The position numbers and the translations under genes were made by a program. 64,000 nucleotides of DNA, taken from Pirellulales bacterium (lineage in GTDB: Bacteria > Planctomycetota > Planctomycetia > Pirellulales > Thermoguttaceae). The stretch lies in assembly GCA_016935315.1 (NCBI GenBank), contig JAFGRD010000039.1:236478-300477 (forward strand), in the 5' to 3' direction. Shown here piece by piece: positions 47,371 to 56,305 of this stretch (the first letter of the stretch is position 1; each line of letters starts with the position of its first letter). The notes beneath the pieces were generated by a model. That model searched no databases, was not told where the DNA came from, and saw only the letters and a list, made by a program, of their open reading frames with translations.

Positions 47371-47379
47371 TGCTATATT
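47371..47379 (+). promoter_or_regulatory. Possible extended -10 promoter of the cysteine-rich gene
   Basis: TGC followed by TATATT (47371-47379) is an extended -10 box with no good -35 at 16-18 bases. It lies 80 bases before the ATG of the cysteine-rich protein and is in an otherwise GC-rich region. Confidence 0.4.
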
Positions 47380-47458
47380 TGGGCAAGACTGCGTGACTTT
47401 GCGGGCCATCCCCGCAAGACCATTCACTTTCTGGTACCTGTAAGTTGGAGGGTTTCGA

Positions 47459-47938
47459 ATGAATCGCTTTGTTGCTCTGGGTGCTGCGGCCTTGCTCGTA
47501 GTGTTGGGCACCGTCGTGACGGCCGATGCCGGTCTGTTTACCTGTCGGCCGGCGACCTGCTGTCCGACGGTCTGCGAGCCGGCTACTTGCGCACCGGCCA
47601 CCTGCGAACCGGCGACCTGTTGTCCGAAGCCGCGTTGCGTGAGGTGGTGCCGTCCGCGGATGTGCCGTCCGGCGACGTGCTGCCCGACGACCTGCGAGCC
47701 GGCCACTTGCTGCCCGACGACCTGCGAGCCGGCTACCTGCGCACCGGCCACCTGTTGTCCGAAGTCGTGCTGCGTGAGACGGTGCCGTCCGCGGATTTGC
47801 CGACCGCGCACCTGCTGTCCGGATCCGTGCTGTGTGCCGACCGAGTGCTGCGGCGGCGAAGAGGCTGTGCCCTCCGAAGCGGCACCGGCCGAGGAAGAGG
47901 CCCCCGCGCCCGCTCCGCCGGCTCAAGAAACGACCTAA
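47459..47938 (+). CDS. Secreted cysteine- and proline-rich repeat protein
   Basis: A 159-residue protein with a clear signal peptide (residues 1-24, ALLVVLGTVVTADAG). The mature chain has 30 Cys in about 105 residues, mostly at five-residue spacing in units such as EPATC, APATC and CCPTTC. Two longer modules of about 50 residues repeat in tandem (EPATCAPATC...CRPRMCRPATCC and its second copy). The C-terminal 28 residues are acidic and Ala/Pro/Glu-rich, without Cys. It should be exported and extensively disulfide-linked. Planctomycete walls were once described as proteinaceous and rich in proline and cystine, so a wall or surface role is a fair guess. Its single-gene unit has its own strong terminator. 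Confidence 0.82.
   Translation: MNRFVALGAAALLVVLGTVVTADAGLFTCRPATCCPTVCEPATCAPATCEPATCCPKPRCVRWCRPRMCRPATCCPTTCEPATCCPTTCEPATCAPATCCPKSCCVRRCRPRICRPRTCCPDPCCVPTECCGGEEAVPSEAAPAEEEAPAPAPPAQETT
47573..47805 (+). repeat. Tandem coding repeat (about 150 bp, built of 15-bp units)
   Basis: Inside the cysteine-rich gene, a module beginning TGCGAGCCGGCTAC at 47573 recurs at 47723, a period of 150 bases. Both copies continue with GCACCGGCCACCTG and a CCGAAG...TGCGTGAG stretch. Within them a 15-base unit (five codons) repeats many times. All six frames therefore show repetitive translations. Confidence 0.75.
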
Positions 47939-47988
47939 AGCAGAGGGCGACGCGTCGCTTTCGGAGTCTCGAAACACAAGTTGAAGTG

Positions 47989-48028
47989 ATCGGGCCGAAT
48001 CCCTTCTCGGGTTCGGCTCGATTTTTTT
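47989..48028 (+). terminator. Strong rho-independent terminator
   Basis: ATCGGGCCGAATCCC pairs, allowing two G-U pairs, with GGGTTCGGCTCGAT around a five-base loop, then seven T at 48022-48028. It lies 51 bases after the stop codon of the cysteine-rich gene. Confidence 0.9.
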
Positions 48029-48211
48029 GGTCTGTTGGGCAGAAGCCGACAAAAAGGTCGGGTTACGCCAAGCAACAGACTTCCACGAAGCGAAATGCTG
48101 GTATAATCGGGGGTGGCGGCGGTCCGCAGCGAGGCGATTACACGCGCCGAGCCGAGCCGCGTGCGCCTAGGTGCGATGGCAACTCACCCAACTGGCCCCC
48201 AAGGCGGTTGC

Positions 48212-49930
48212 ATGTCGAAACGTGGCAGGCCGTCTGTCCGATTCAGGTGTCCGCATTGCTTCATGCGGTTGATGGCCCCCTTGCGCCAGGTGGGCGCCAA
48301 GCGACGATGTCCGAAGTGCCAATTTGTGTTCGAGGTGCCCAACGAGGCCGAGGCGGCTCGCCGCGACCGCAAGAGGGAAGAGTACCACGTCAGCGAAAAG
48401 CCGGGACTGTCGCCTGAAGCGGATCAGCGATACATCGCCGTGAAGTGCCCGCTGTGCGACACGCTGATGAAAGCCGGGGAGGACCAGGTCGGTCAGCAGT
48501 TGATCTGCCCCGATTGCGAGACGCGGGTCGTTGTGCTGCCGCCGGTCGAACAGCCACATCGGGCAAGCGACCGAGCGCAACCGCTGGAAGGTTACGCGCT
48601 GTGCGACGAAGTGGAGCGCTCGGCATCCGGCACGCGGCCGGCCGATCAATCCTACTTCCCCATTCATTGCTCCCATTGCGATACGATGATGCAGGTCACT
48701 AAGGACCAGGTGGGGCAGCAGGTCGTCTGTCACGACTGCCAACGGCCGATGTTCGTTCCACCCGCGCCGCAGGCCCCGACCAAGAAACCCGGTTTGCTGT
48801 TCCTCAAGCCGGGAGAATCGCTCGAGTATGCCCTCAGCAACGGCGTCGACCAGCCGCCTTCCGATTCCCGGCTGGCGCATCAGACGTACATCGCCGTCGA
48901 TTGCCCGGTCTGCGGCACGCTGCTGCACTTCACCGAGGACCAGGTCGGCAGCGAGGAAGCATGTCCCGACTGCGGTCGGTCGCTGATCGTGCCCGAGGCG
49001 CCGGCGCCGCTCCGAAAGATCGACGCTCGCCAAGAGGCGGGCGATCCATACGAGGTGGGGGAGGGCGCCGCGCCTTTCAAGTACGAACCCCTGTTTACCG
49101 GCCAGCGGCAGAGACCCCGCGCGGGGGCCATCCGCGAGGACGGGTCGGCGGAAGTGCTCAAACCCCCGCGCCGGCCGTTTCTCTCGGGCATCTTCTCCTT
49201 CCCGCTGTATCGCACCGTATGGGCCCGCTGGCTCGGGTTGTCGGTGGCGGGGTCCGTCGTGCTGGGCGTCCTGAAGATCGTCGTCGATGCCAGTGCAACG
49301 CCGAATATCATCGGATGGATCTCGGCCATGGTCCTACTGGGTATCGCGTTCATGATTGGAACGATGTGGGCCGTCATCATGTTCGTCGACCTGCTGGCAA
49401 TCCTCGGCGATACAGCCTACGGCTACGACCAGGTCGAACACTGGCCCGAAGGGTCCTACGGCGAGTGGCTGGTCGAGTCGTTCCTCGTCGCGGTGGCCCT
49501 GGGGCTGAGCCTTTTGCTGGTCGGTGTAACCGACTACCTGCTCAGGGACGTCGATCTCCTGGCCGGCCTGTACTACCCGGTGAGCTTTATTCTCTTCTTC
49601 CCCGTGGTGTTGCTCTCCATGCTCGAGACATCCTCGCCGATCAACCCGTTCTCGGCGACCGTGTGGCGCAGCATGTGGACTGCGAGAAGTGCCTGGATGA
49701 TGTTCTACCTGGAAACGGCGATTCTCGTGGTGGGCTGCTGGTATGCGGTGCCGCTGATCGTCTCCACTCCGTTCCCGGGAGTCGTGCTGGCGGCCGCGGT
49801 GTTCGTGGCGGGGCTTTTCATCTACTTCCGCCTGCTCGGACGGTTGGCGTGGTGCTGTTCGGTCGGATGGTCGGGAAAGAAGGCGCGGCCGGCAAGGCCG
49901 GCGGCGAGCGGGCCCGTGACGACCGATTGA
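48212..49930 (+). CDS. Membrane protein with four N-terminal zinc ribbons
   Basis: A 572-residue protein. Four CxxC...CxxC zinc ribbons are arranged in series: CPHC/CPKC (about 12-33), CPLC/CPDC (about 82-103), CSHC/CHDC (about 155-176) and CPVC/CPDC (about 232-255), each followed by a short linker. The C-terminal 220 residues carry about six membrane helices. The ribbons are likely on the cytoplasmic side. I do not recognise a named family; repetition of a GQQxxCPDC core suggests internal duplication. The ATG at 48212 (MSKRGRPSVRF) precedes the first ribbon directly. Confidence 0.8.
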   Translation: MSKRGRPSVRFRCPHCFMRLMAPLRQVGAKRRCPKCQFVFEVPNEAEAARRDRKREEYHVSEKPGLSPEADQRYIAVKCPLCDTLMKAGEDQVGQQLICPDCETRVVVLPPVEQPHRASDRAQPLEGYALCDEVERSASGTRPADQSYFPIHCSHCDTMMQVTKDQVGQQVVCHDCQRPMFVPPAPQAPTKKPGLLFLKPGESLEYALSNGVDQPPSDSRLAHQTYIAVDCPVCGTLLHFTEDQVGSEEACPDCGRSLIVPEAPAPLRKIDARQEAGDPYEVGEGAAPFKYEPLFTGQRQRPRAGAIREDGSAEVLKPPRRPFLSGIFSFPLYRTVWARWLGLSVAGSVVLGVLKIVVDASATPNIIGWISAMVLLGIAFMIGTMWAVIMFVDLLAILGDTAYGYDQVEHWPEGSYGEWLVESFLVAVALGLSLLLVGVTDYLLRDVDLLAGLYYPVSFILFFPVVLLSMLETSSPINPFSATVWRSMWTARSAWMMFYLETAILVVGCWYAVPLIVSTPFPGVVLAAAVFVAGLFIYFRLLGRLAWCCSVGWSGKKARPARPAASGPVTTD

Positions 49931-50040
49931 CGCGTTGGTGACGGCGCGACGCAGCGCGGGGATGGACCCGGCGGCTTGCGGGGCGCGGTCTCGGGAGGGG
50001 GCACGTTCCGCGGCTGGCTGGGCGTCTGGGGAGGCCTCGC

Positions 50041-51396
50041 CTACTGCCGTTTCACCTCCTCGACCCAGTTCTTGTGCAAGTCGCCCAACGCTTCGACGAT
50101 TTCGGGATGCTCTCCGGCGATATTGGTCGTCTCGGTGACGTCCTCGGCCATGTTGCTTAAAAAAAGTTCGGTCCGGGCACGCGCCTCGCCGCGGCCGGTC
50201 GTGGCCACCAACTTCCAATCGCCTTGGCGAACCGCCCATTGGCCGCCCGATTGCCAGTGGAAGACCTCGTGCGGCGTCTTGGCGGCCGGCGATTCGATCA
50301 GCCGGGCAAGGCTCTTGCCGTCGAGCTTGCGCTGCGGCAGGTCGACGCCGCAATACTCGCAAATGGTGGGGAACCAATCGACGCTGAGGGCCATCTGCGC
50401 GCGGGCTTCACCCTGCGGAATCCGGCCGGGAAGACTCGCCACGCACGGCACGCGAATGCCGCCTTCCCACAAGGTGAACTTGTTGCCGCGGAACGATCCG
50501 GCGTTGCCCCCGCCGCCGTTGGCCCGCAATTCGATCGAGTGGCCGTGATCGCTGAGAAAGACGACCAGCGTCTTCTCGCGCAGCTTCAAGGCGTCCAGCT
50601 TCGCCAGGACTTCGCCGATGGCGTCGTCCATGGTCGAGACCCAAGCCCCGTATTGCCGCCGCTGCCAGGTCATCTCCTTCCTCGCGTACATCGCGCGATA
50701 CTTGGCGTAGGGCTGCAGCGGATAGTGAGGGATATTGAATGCCAGGTAGAGGAAGAACGGCCGCGCCTGGCTCTCGTCGAGGAACCGCCGGGCCTCGCGA
50801 ACGATCAGCTCGGTGAAGTGTTGGCCGTCTTCGTAGACCTCCGCGTCGTTGCGGTGCAGGTCGTGGAAGTGCGGCGGGACCCAGTAGAAGAAGTGCGACC
50901 AGTTGTCGATGCAGCCCGACTTGTGGCCGAAGAACTCGTCGAACCCCTGTCCGTTGGGCGAACACTCGGGCACGGTGCCCAGGTGCCATTTGCCGACCAG
51001 TCCGGTGCGGTAGCCGGCCTGCTTGAGCACCTCGGCGATGGTGAGCTGCTCGGTGGGCATCCCCTCGTGGCCGGGGTGCGAAGGGACGTTTCCCGGCACG
51101 CCCGCCCGCTGTGGATAGCGCCCCGTCATCAGCGCCGCCCGGGAAGGCGAGCAGACCGGTGCCCCGACGTAGAACTGGGTGAATCGCACGCCCCGCCGGG
51201 CCAGCGCGTCCAGGTTGGGCGTATAAAGGTCGTCCGATCCGTAGCAGTTCAGGTCGAGCGTCCCTTGATCGTCGGCGAAGATCAGAAGGACGTTCGGGCG
51301 CGACGCGGGCTCGGCCGCCGACGCCACGGCCCCTGCCGCGGCGACCGCCACAAACGGCGTACAGGTCAATGCCAACAGGCTGAAGATCCGGAACAT
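50041..51396 (-). CDS. Exported sulfatase (arylsulfatase family)
   Basis: A 451-residue protein with a signal peptide (TCTPFVAVAAAGAVASAAEP). The metal-binding start is NVLLIFADDQG (residues 35-45), and the active-site motif is CSPSRAALMTGRYP with C82 expected to become formylglycine. Later LSDHGHSIE supplies further metal ligands. Planctomycetes use large sets of such enzymes on sulfated algal polysaccharides. No formylglycine-generating enzyme is encoded in the window. Confidence 0.95.
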   Translation of the reverse strand: MFRIFSLLALTCTPFVAVAAAGAVASAAEPASRPNVLLIFADDQGTLDLNCYGSDDLYTPNLDALARRGVRFTQFYVGAPVCSPSRAALMTGRYPQRAGVPGNVPSHPGHEGMPTEQLTIAEVLKQAGYRTGLVGKWHLGTVPECSPNGQGFDEFFGHKSGCIDNWSHFFYWVPPHFHDLHRNDAEVYEDGQHFTELIVREARRFLDESQARPFFLYLAFNIPHYPLQPYAKYRAMYARKEMTWQRRQYGAWVSTMDDAIGEVLAKLDALKLREKTLVVFLSDHGHSIELRANGGGGNAGSFRGNKFTLWEGGIRVPCVASLPGRIPQGEARAQMALSVDWFPTICEYCGVDLPQRKLDGKSLARLIESPAAKTPHEVFHWQSGGQWAVRQGDWKLVATTGRGEARARTELFLSNMAEDVTETTNIAGEHPEIVEALGDLHKNWVEEVKRQ

Positions 51397-51510
51397 GGGA
51401 CAATCGCCTCCCCAAAAAGCGTGCGTATTGGTGGCCTACCGGGCGGATGTCGCGGCACCCTCGACCATGATACGTGACGGCGGGGGCCGTCGCAACGATG
51501 CGGGTGGAGC

Positions 51511-52398
51511 CTATCCCAGGCGAATGCCTCGCTCATCGATCCGGTAGGGGACGATTTCATCGGGACAGGCGCTGCCACGGTGCTTGGCCACGTACAGGGC
51601 GCGGCGGAACTTCGTGCCCTCGCGGATCTTGCCCAGGTAGATTACCGTGTTGGCCCCCGAGAGCAGGTCCCCTTCGTCCAGCGGCCGCTCGATCAGCCCG
51701 TCCAGCGTGGTCTCGTGCGAAGTGGCCAGCAGCACGCAGCCGATCGCGCACGGATCGTACACGCGCGCGGCGGCCTCCTCGGCGTGTCGCCGGTAGTGTT
51801 GTCGGAAGAGGTCCCGGGCGACCCACTCGGGGTCCTTGCGGAGGATTTGATGGTAGATGTACTCGAACAGCTCGATCTGGATGGACTCGCTGGGCCGATC
51901 GACCGGCTCGATCCCGTCGACCACCGCCCGGCGGACGCCGCCGATGAAGTTGCCGTAGAAGAACGCAATCGAGATGGCCAGGCGGCGCGAGAGCTCGGCC
52001 TCCCAGTCGTGCCAGCCGTCGAAGTCGAGATCACGTCGTCCCACGCGTCGGCCGTGCTGATCGAACACGTGCAGGTAGTCTCCGTGGATTCGCGCGGGAT
52101 CGAAGAAGCCCTCGAGATCAACGTGCTCTTCGGGTTCTACGCACGTGAGCTGCCGGCCGAACAGCCGCCGCGCGTAGTCGGCATGGCTTTGGCTGTCGCC
52201 GCGTGTGCTCATGTCGAAGAGAATGCCGGGCCGGCCCTCCTGCCGGACGCCGGCCTGGGCGAATTGCAGCCCGAACTGGGTCTTGCCGATGCCGGTTGAG
52301 CCCAGCACGACCGTCAGCGTTCCCGGCAGCAGCCCGCCGCCGAGCAGCCCGTCCAGCCCATCGATGCCCGTCGAAAGTCGTGTGCTGTCCATCATCAT
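51511..52398 (-). CDS. KaiC/RadA-like RecA-superfamily ATPase
   Basis: A 295-residue single-domain ATPase. It starts with the KaiC-like LSTGIDGLDGLLGGGLLPGTLTVVLGSTGIGKTQFGLQF (Walker A GSTGIGKT near residue 33-40), and a Walker B-like VLLATSHET follows near 220. It lacks the second ATPase domain of clock KaiC. RecA-family proteins of this size serve in signalling, gas-vesicle or flagellar roles, and the function here is unknown. It is downstream of the dehydrogenase gene by 100 bases in the same orientation. Confidence 0.82.
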   Translation of the reverse strand: MMMDSTRLSTGIDGLDGLLGGGLLPGTLTVVLGSTGIGKTQFGLQFAQAGVRQEGRPGILFDMSTRGDSQSHADYARRLFGRQLTCVEPEEHVDLEGFFDPARIHGDYLHVFDQHGRRVGRRDLDFDGWHDWEAELSRRLAISIAFFYGNFIGGVRRAVVDGIEPVDRPSESIQIELFEYIYHQILRKDPEWVARDLFRQHYRRHAEEAAARVYDPCAIGCVLLATSHETTLDGLIERPLDEGDLLSGANTVIYLGKIREGTKFRRALYVAKHRGSACPDEIVPYRIDERGIRLG

Positions 52399-52498
52399 CG
52401 CAGAAGCCGTTTGCGGCCTCGCACCTGTTGCGGGTCGTTCTCTGATCGCCTGGGTTGCGGGGAGGAGGATCTGCGGTGCGGCGTTCTGAGGCGAGTTT

Positions 52499-53275
52499 TC
52501 AGAACATCTTGTTCATCACGCCGCCGTCGACCACCAGCACGGCGCCGGTGATGTAGCTTCCGGCTTCGCTGGCCAAGAGCAGGGCAGGGCCGGCGATTTC
52601 TTCGGGGCGGCCCCAACGCTTCAAGGCCGTACGTTCCGCGAAAATCGTTTTCTGCTCCTCGCTGAGGATCGACATCGGCATCTCGGTGAGGATCGGGCCC
52701 GGGGCGATGCAGTTGACCGTGATCCCGAATTCGCCCAGGTCGAGGGAGCTGGCCCGGGCCAACCCGAGCAAGGCCGACTTGGTGGCCGAATAGGCATTTC
52801 GCCCCTGCGTGCTGGCCAGGCCCATGATCGACGACATGTGGATTACCCGGCCCCAGCGACGCTGTTTCATGCCCGGTGCCAGGCAGCGGGTCAGGGCCAT
52901 GCAACTGGTCAGGTTCAGCTCGATCAGTCGGTCCCAGGTCTCGTCGTCGACGGCGTCGATCGGCTGGGGCACGTTGTGGCCGGCGTTGTTGACCAGGATA
53001 TCGACCTTGCCGAGCCGCTCGACCGTCGCGTCGGCCAATTGTCTGACCTGGTCGCGCCGCGTCATGTCGACCGCCAGGTGCTCGACCTTCACGCTCGTAT
53101 CGCCGGCGATCTCGGCCGCTGCCCTCTTTAGCTCGTCCTCCTTGCGACTGCAGATCATGACGTCGGCCCCGGCTTCGGCGAACAGCCGTGCAATGGCCTT
53201 GCCGATTCCGCGGCTACCCCCGGTGACCAGCGCGACCCGGCCGGTGAGGTCGAAGATGGTGTTTTTCATAGGCAT
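52499..53275 (-). CDS. Short-chain dehydrogenase/reductase
   Basis: A 258-residue classical SDR: NAD(P)-binding TGGSRGIGKA (about 18-27), NNAG (NNAGHNV near 92), the catalytic Ser in SSIMGLAS and the YSATK motif (Tyr and Lys near 161-165). The C-terminus has GGVMNKMF. Sequence alone does not fix the substrate; it is similar to gluconate/3-oxoacyl reductases. GGAGTAGGAA before 53275 supports this start. It lies 55 bases after the alpha-oxoamine synthase gene, in the same direction. Confidence 0.9.
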   Translation of the reverse strand: MPMKNTIFDLTGRVALVTGGSRGIGKAIARLFAEAGADVMICSRKEDELKRAAAEIAGDTSVKVEHLAVDMTRRDQVRQLADATVERLGKVDILVNNAGHNVPQPIDAVDDETWDRLIELNLTSCMALTRCLAPGMKQRRWGRVIHMSSIMGLASTQGRNAYSATKSALLGLARASSLDLGEFGITVNCIAPGPILTEMPMSILSEEQKTIFAERTALKRWGRPEEIAGPALLLASEAGSYITGAVLVVDGGVMNKMF

Positions 53276-53330
53276 TTCCTACTCCAGATTCAAGCCGGAC
53301 AAGCCCGGCGGGTGATGGCGGATCGGTTCA

Positions 53331-54491
53331 TTATACGAGCTTCTGCAGCGTGTCGAGCAGTTGTTGGATCATCTCCTCGGTGTGCGTGGCGAAGACGGCG
53401 ATGCGCAAAGCCCCTTCGGGGCCAAGGCCGGCATAGGCGGCCATGTAGGCGATCACGATTCCCTGTTGCATCAGCTCGCGCTGGATCCGTTGCATATTTT
53501 CGGCGTCGCCGATCTGAAGACAGACGATCGGCACGGGCGTGTCGTTGGTCTCCAGTCCCAGTCGGCACAGCCCGGCCTTGACCGTCCCTACGTTTTTCCA
53601 GAGCCGGGCCCGCATTTCCGGCCGCGTGCGAACGATCTGCAGGGCCCGGGCGGTAGCTGCCGCCGCTGGAGCCGGCGGGGCACTGGCCCCACGGTAATAG
53701 GGCGACGTGCTCTTCAACCGCTCGATAAACCCGCGCGTGCCGGGAATGATGCCCCCGTAGCCGCCGAAGGCCTTGCTCAGCGTGCCGCAGAAGAGTCGGC
53801 GGGGCCGATCCGCCCCGTCGGGCTCGAGATTGGCCAGCACCAGGCCATCGTCGGCCAACAGGCCCGTGTGCTCGAGCGTGCCGCGCCCCCCGGTGCCCAG
53901 CACGCCGAGTCCGTGGGCATCATCAATACACATCACGGCGCCGGAATAGTCGGCGAGCACGTTGGCGTAATCGGCCAGCGGGGCCATGTCGCCCCGGGCG
54001 GCAAACACACCGTCGCTGGCGATCCACGGCCGCTGGCCGGGCTTCAGATGTCGGCGAAGGGCGGCGGCGAGGTCTTCCGGATCGGCGTGCCGGAACTTCC
54101 ATACGGGCCGACCCGTCAGCCGGGACGCTTCCATCACGCAGTAGTGGGAAAACTCATCGACGAACACGGCGTCGTAGCGATCCTCCAGGTGCAACGCCAG
54201 GATATGGTTGCCGACGTAGCCGGAGGCGAAGTAGAAGGCCTCGTCGAATCCGAAGCACTCGGCGGCTTGCCGTTCCACGTCGAGCGTCGGCGGGAGGTTG
54301 CCGAAGGCGGTTCGGCTGTTGGCGCTGCCGATGCCGTATTGCCTGGCCGCGTCGCACGCCGCCCGGATCAGCTCCGGATGCCCCTGGAGCCCCAGGTAGC
54401 CCGTGCCGACGAAATAGAGATAGCGCCGGCCGTCGATAACCGTGTGCGGTCCGGCGGGGCTTTGCATGATGGGGATGCTACCAGGCGACAT
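53331..54491 (-). CDS. Alpha-oxoamine synthase-like PLP enzyme
   Basis: A 386-residue fold-type I PLP enzyme of the AONS/KBL/SPT/CqsA group, which condense an acyl-CoA with an amino acid. Seen are RRYLYFVGTGYLGLQGHPE, the CIDDAHGLGVLGTGGRG motif that binds PLP, and the Schiff-base Lys in CGTLSKAFGGYGG. The stretch normally DxxxHAS around residue 110 is DEFSHYCVMEAS, an unusual version. A reductase gene downstream suggests a keto product is reduced. Product could be an amino ketone, a biotin precursor or a sphingolipid-type long-chain base; biotin synthesis is not supported by neighbours. Confidence 0.8.
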   Translation of the reverse strand: MSPGSIPIMQSPAGPHTVIDGRRYLYFVGTGYLGLQGHPELIRAACDAARQYGIGSANSRTAFGNLPPTLDVERQAAECFGFDEAFYFASGYVGNHILALHLEDRYDAVFVDEFSHYCVMEASRLTGRPVWKFRHADPEDLAAALRRHLKPGQRPWIASDGVFAARGDMAPLADYANVLADYSGAVMCIDDAHGLGVLGTGGRGTLEHTGLLADDGLVLANLEPDGADRPRRLFCGTLSKAFGGYGGIIPGTRGFIERLKSTSPYYRGASAPPAPAAAATARALQIVRTRPEMRARLWKNVGTVKAGLCRLGLETNDTPVPIVCLQIGDAENMQRIQRELMQQGIVIAYMAAYAGLGPEGALRIAVFATHTEEMIQQLLDTLQKLV

Positions 54492-54644
54492 CGAGAATCC
54501 ACCAGGCTATGAGTTGACTACTGGATAGTGCGGCACGATCACGCAGACAGCATCACCGCTTCCGGCCGTCGCGCCCGGACGGCGGTCTCAACACACCCCT
54601 CGGACAAACGGCCCCGACGGGTAGTGCTGCCAAACAAGAGTCGG

Positions 54645-55043
54645 TCACGGCAGGAAATCGGCAGAATCTCCGTCGCGCGCGAAATCGCCAGGGAAGAGCA
54701 ATTCGACGCCGACAACGCCTGCCAACAGATCCCCGTCTCCGAGATGCTCCGGTACTTCCTTTCCGGCCCTCCGATAGGCCGCAGTGATCATTCCATCGCA
54801 AAACAACACGACACGATTGTCATTGGCCACAGCGTGTTCGACGCGTTCCGTATCCTCCGGTTCATCGGTGTAGCCCGGCTCAAATCGCGACACGGCACGT
54901 GTTCGTCCGATGTCGGCTCGGGTAGCAACAATGACGACCTGCTTTGGATCAAATACATCGTGCGTCGCACCGTCATCCATGTAAATGCGGAAGGGCACAA
55001 AGACATCGCCGTATAGCAAATCCCACAACTCATGCATTCGCAT
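54645..55043 (-). CDS. Hypothetical protein, planctomycete small-protein type
   Basis: A 132-residue protein beginning MRMHELWDLLYGDVFVPFRIYMDDG. Short proteins with this start (helix, then a PFRIY-like strand and a DG turn) are common in planctomycetes, usually about 80-110 residues, and are uncharacterised. The C-terminal acidic part after residue 95 is not recognised. The reading is supported by its consistency with that family and its own frame; the other frames here are shadows. It is 107 bases from leuB on the same strand. Confidence 0.6.
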   Translation of the reverse strand: MRMHELWDLLYGDVFVPFRIYMDDGATHDVFDPKQVVIVATRADIGRTRAVSRFEPGYTDEPEDTERVEHAVANDNRVVLFCDGMITAAYRRAGKEVPEHLGDGDLLAGVVGVELLFPGDFARDGDSADFLP

Positions 55044-55150
55044 TGTTGGGCCTTGCTCAGCCCCGGGCGTCTGGTATGCAAATCGCCTCAACCAGGGTAA
55101 GAGGGCACACGCACAACCATCAACACTCGGTAGACCGGGAACTGCGAGGC

Positions 55151-56221
55151 CTACAGTGCCTCGCAGACCAGATCGCCCACTTCCGAGGTCGAGTAGCCCA
55201 TCTTGCCGGCTGCCTGGCTCTTCATTTTCGTGCCGGTCACTTGCTGGATGGCGGTGGCCACCCGGCCGCCGGCCTTTTCGTATCCGCTCTGCTCCAGCAA
55301 CATGGCCACCGCGGCAATCGTGGCGATGGGGTTGATCACGCCTTTGCCCGTATACTTCGGTGCGCTGCCGCCCATCGGCTCGAACATGCTGGTGCCGCCC
55401 GGCTCGGGGTTGATGTTGCCGCCGGCCGCCACGCCCATGCCGCCCTGAATGATCCCGCCAAGGTCCGTGATGATGTCGCCGAACATGTTCGTGGTCACGA
55501 TCACGTCGTAGTATTCGGGGTTCTTCACCATCCACATGCAGCAGGCGTCGACGTGATTATAGTCCGGCTCGACGTCCGGATACTCCTTGGCCACGTCCTG
55601 GAACGTCCGCCACACCAGGTCGTGACCAAACGTGAGCACGTTCGTCTTGGCGACCAGCGTCAGCCGCTTCCTCCGGTTGCGCTTGCGGGTGTATTCAAAT
55701 GCCCAGCGGATGCACCGCTCGCAGCCTTTGCGGGTGTAGACGGCCGTTTGCATGGCGACTTCGTCGGGGGTGTGCTTCTTCAGAAAACCGCCCATGCCGG
55801 TATAGAGGTCCTCGGTGTTCTCGCGCACCACGACAAAATCGATGTCGTCCGGTCCCTTGCCGGCCAGGGGAGTTTCCACCCCGGGATAGAGCTTCACCGG
55901 TCGCAGGTTGATGTACTGATCGAAGGTGAATCGCAATTCCAGCAGGAGGCCCTTTTCGAGGATACCCGGCGCCACGTCGGGATGGCCCACCGCGCCGAGC
56001 AGAATCGCGTTGAACCGGCCGAGTTGCTCGACGGCGCCCGCCGGGAGGATCTCGCCCGTCTTCAGATAGCGATCCCCCCCGAAATCGAAGTCTTCAAGCT
56101 CGTAGCGGATGCCTTCCAACTTCGCGATCGCCTTGAGCACCTTGACGCCCTCGGCCGCCACTTCCGGCCCGGTTCCGTCGCCGCCGATGACGGCGACCTT
56201 GAGTGTATCGTTGTCGCTCAC
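55151..56221 (-). CDS. leuB: 3-isopropylmalate dehydrogenase
   Basis: A 356-residue beta-decarboxylating dehydrogenase of the leucine pathway. Seen are GGDGTGPEVA near residue 13, the substrate-binding stretch LRFTFDQYINLRPVKLYPG, VVVRENTEDLYTG (about 131-143) and NMFGDIITDLGG (with the metal-binding Asp). Isocitrate and tartrate dehydrogenases share these motifs, so the exact substrate is not certain, though length and leucine context in the window favour leuB. No leuCD genes adjoin it. There is no leucine-rich leader or terminator in the 84 bases upstream, unlike leuA. Confidence 0.8.
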   Translation of the reverse strand: MSDNDTLKVAVIGGDGTGPEVAAEGVKVLKAIAKLEGIRYELEDFDFGGDRYLKTGEILPAGAVEQLGRFNAILLGAVGHPDVAPGILEKGLLLELRFTFDQYINLRPVKLYPGVETPLAGKGPDDIDFVVVRENTEDLYTGMGGFLKKHTPDEVAMQTAVYTRKGCERCIRWAFEYTRKRNRRKRLTLVAKTNVLTFGHDLVWRTFQDVAKEYPDVEPDYNHVDACCMWMVKNPEYYDVIVTTNMFGDIITDLGGIIQGGMGVAAGGNINPEPGGTSMFEPMGGSAPKYTGKGVINPIATIAAVAMLLEQSGYEKAGGRVATAIQQVTGTKMKSQAAGKMGYSTSEVGDLVCEAL

Positions 56222-56305
56222 GGTTCAGTTCTGCCTTCTATTCTCTTTGGACAAAGACCCGACAAACTCTGAATTTTACCAGGTCGGCACCAGCCGTACA
56301 AGGTC

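Noticed and set aside
47323..48417. Frame in which the cysteine-rich repeat translates as a pentapeptide-like series (LRAGYLRTGHL...)
   Set aside because: The 15-base DNA unit gives five-residue repeats in any frame. Only the frame at 47459-47938 has a signal peptide, sensible stop, and matching terminator position.
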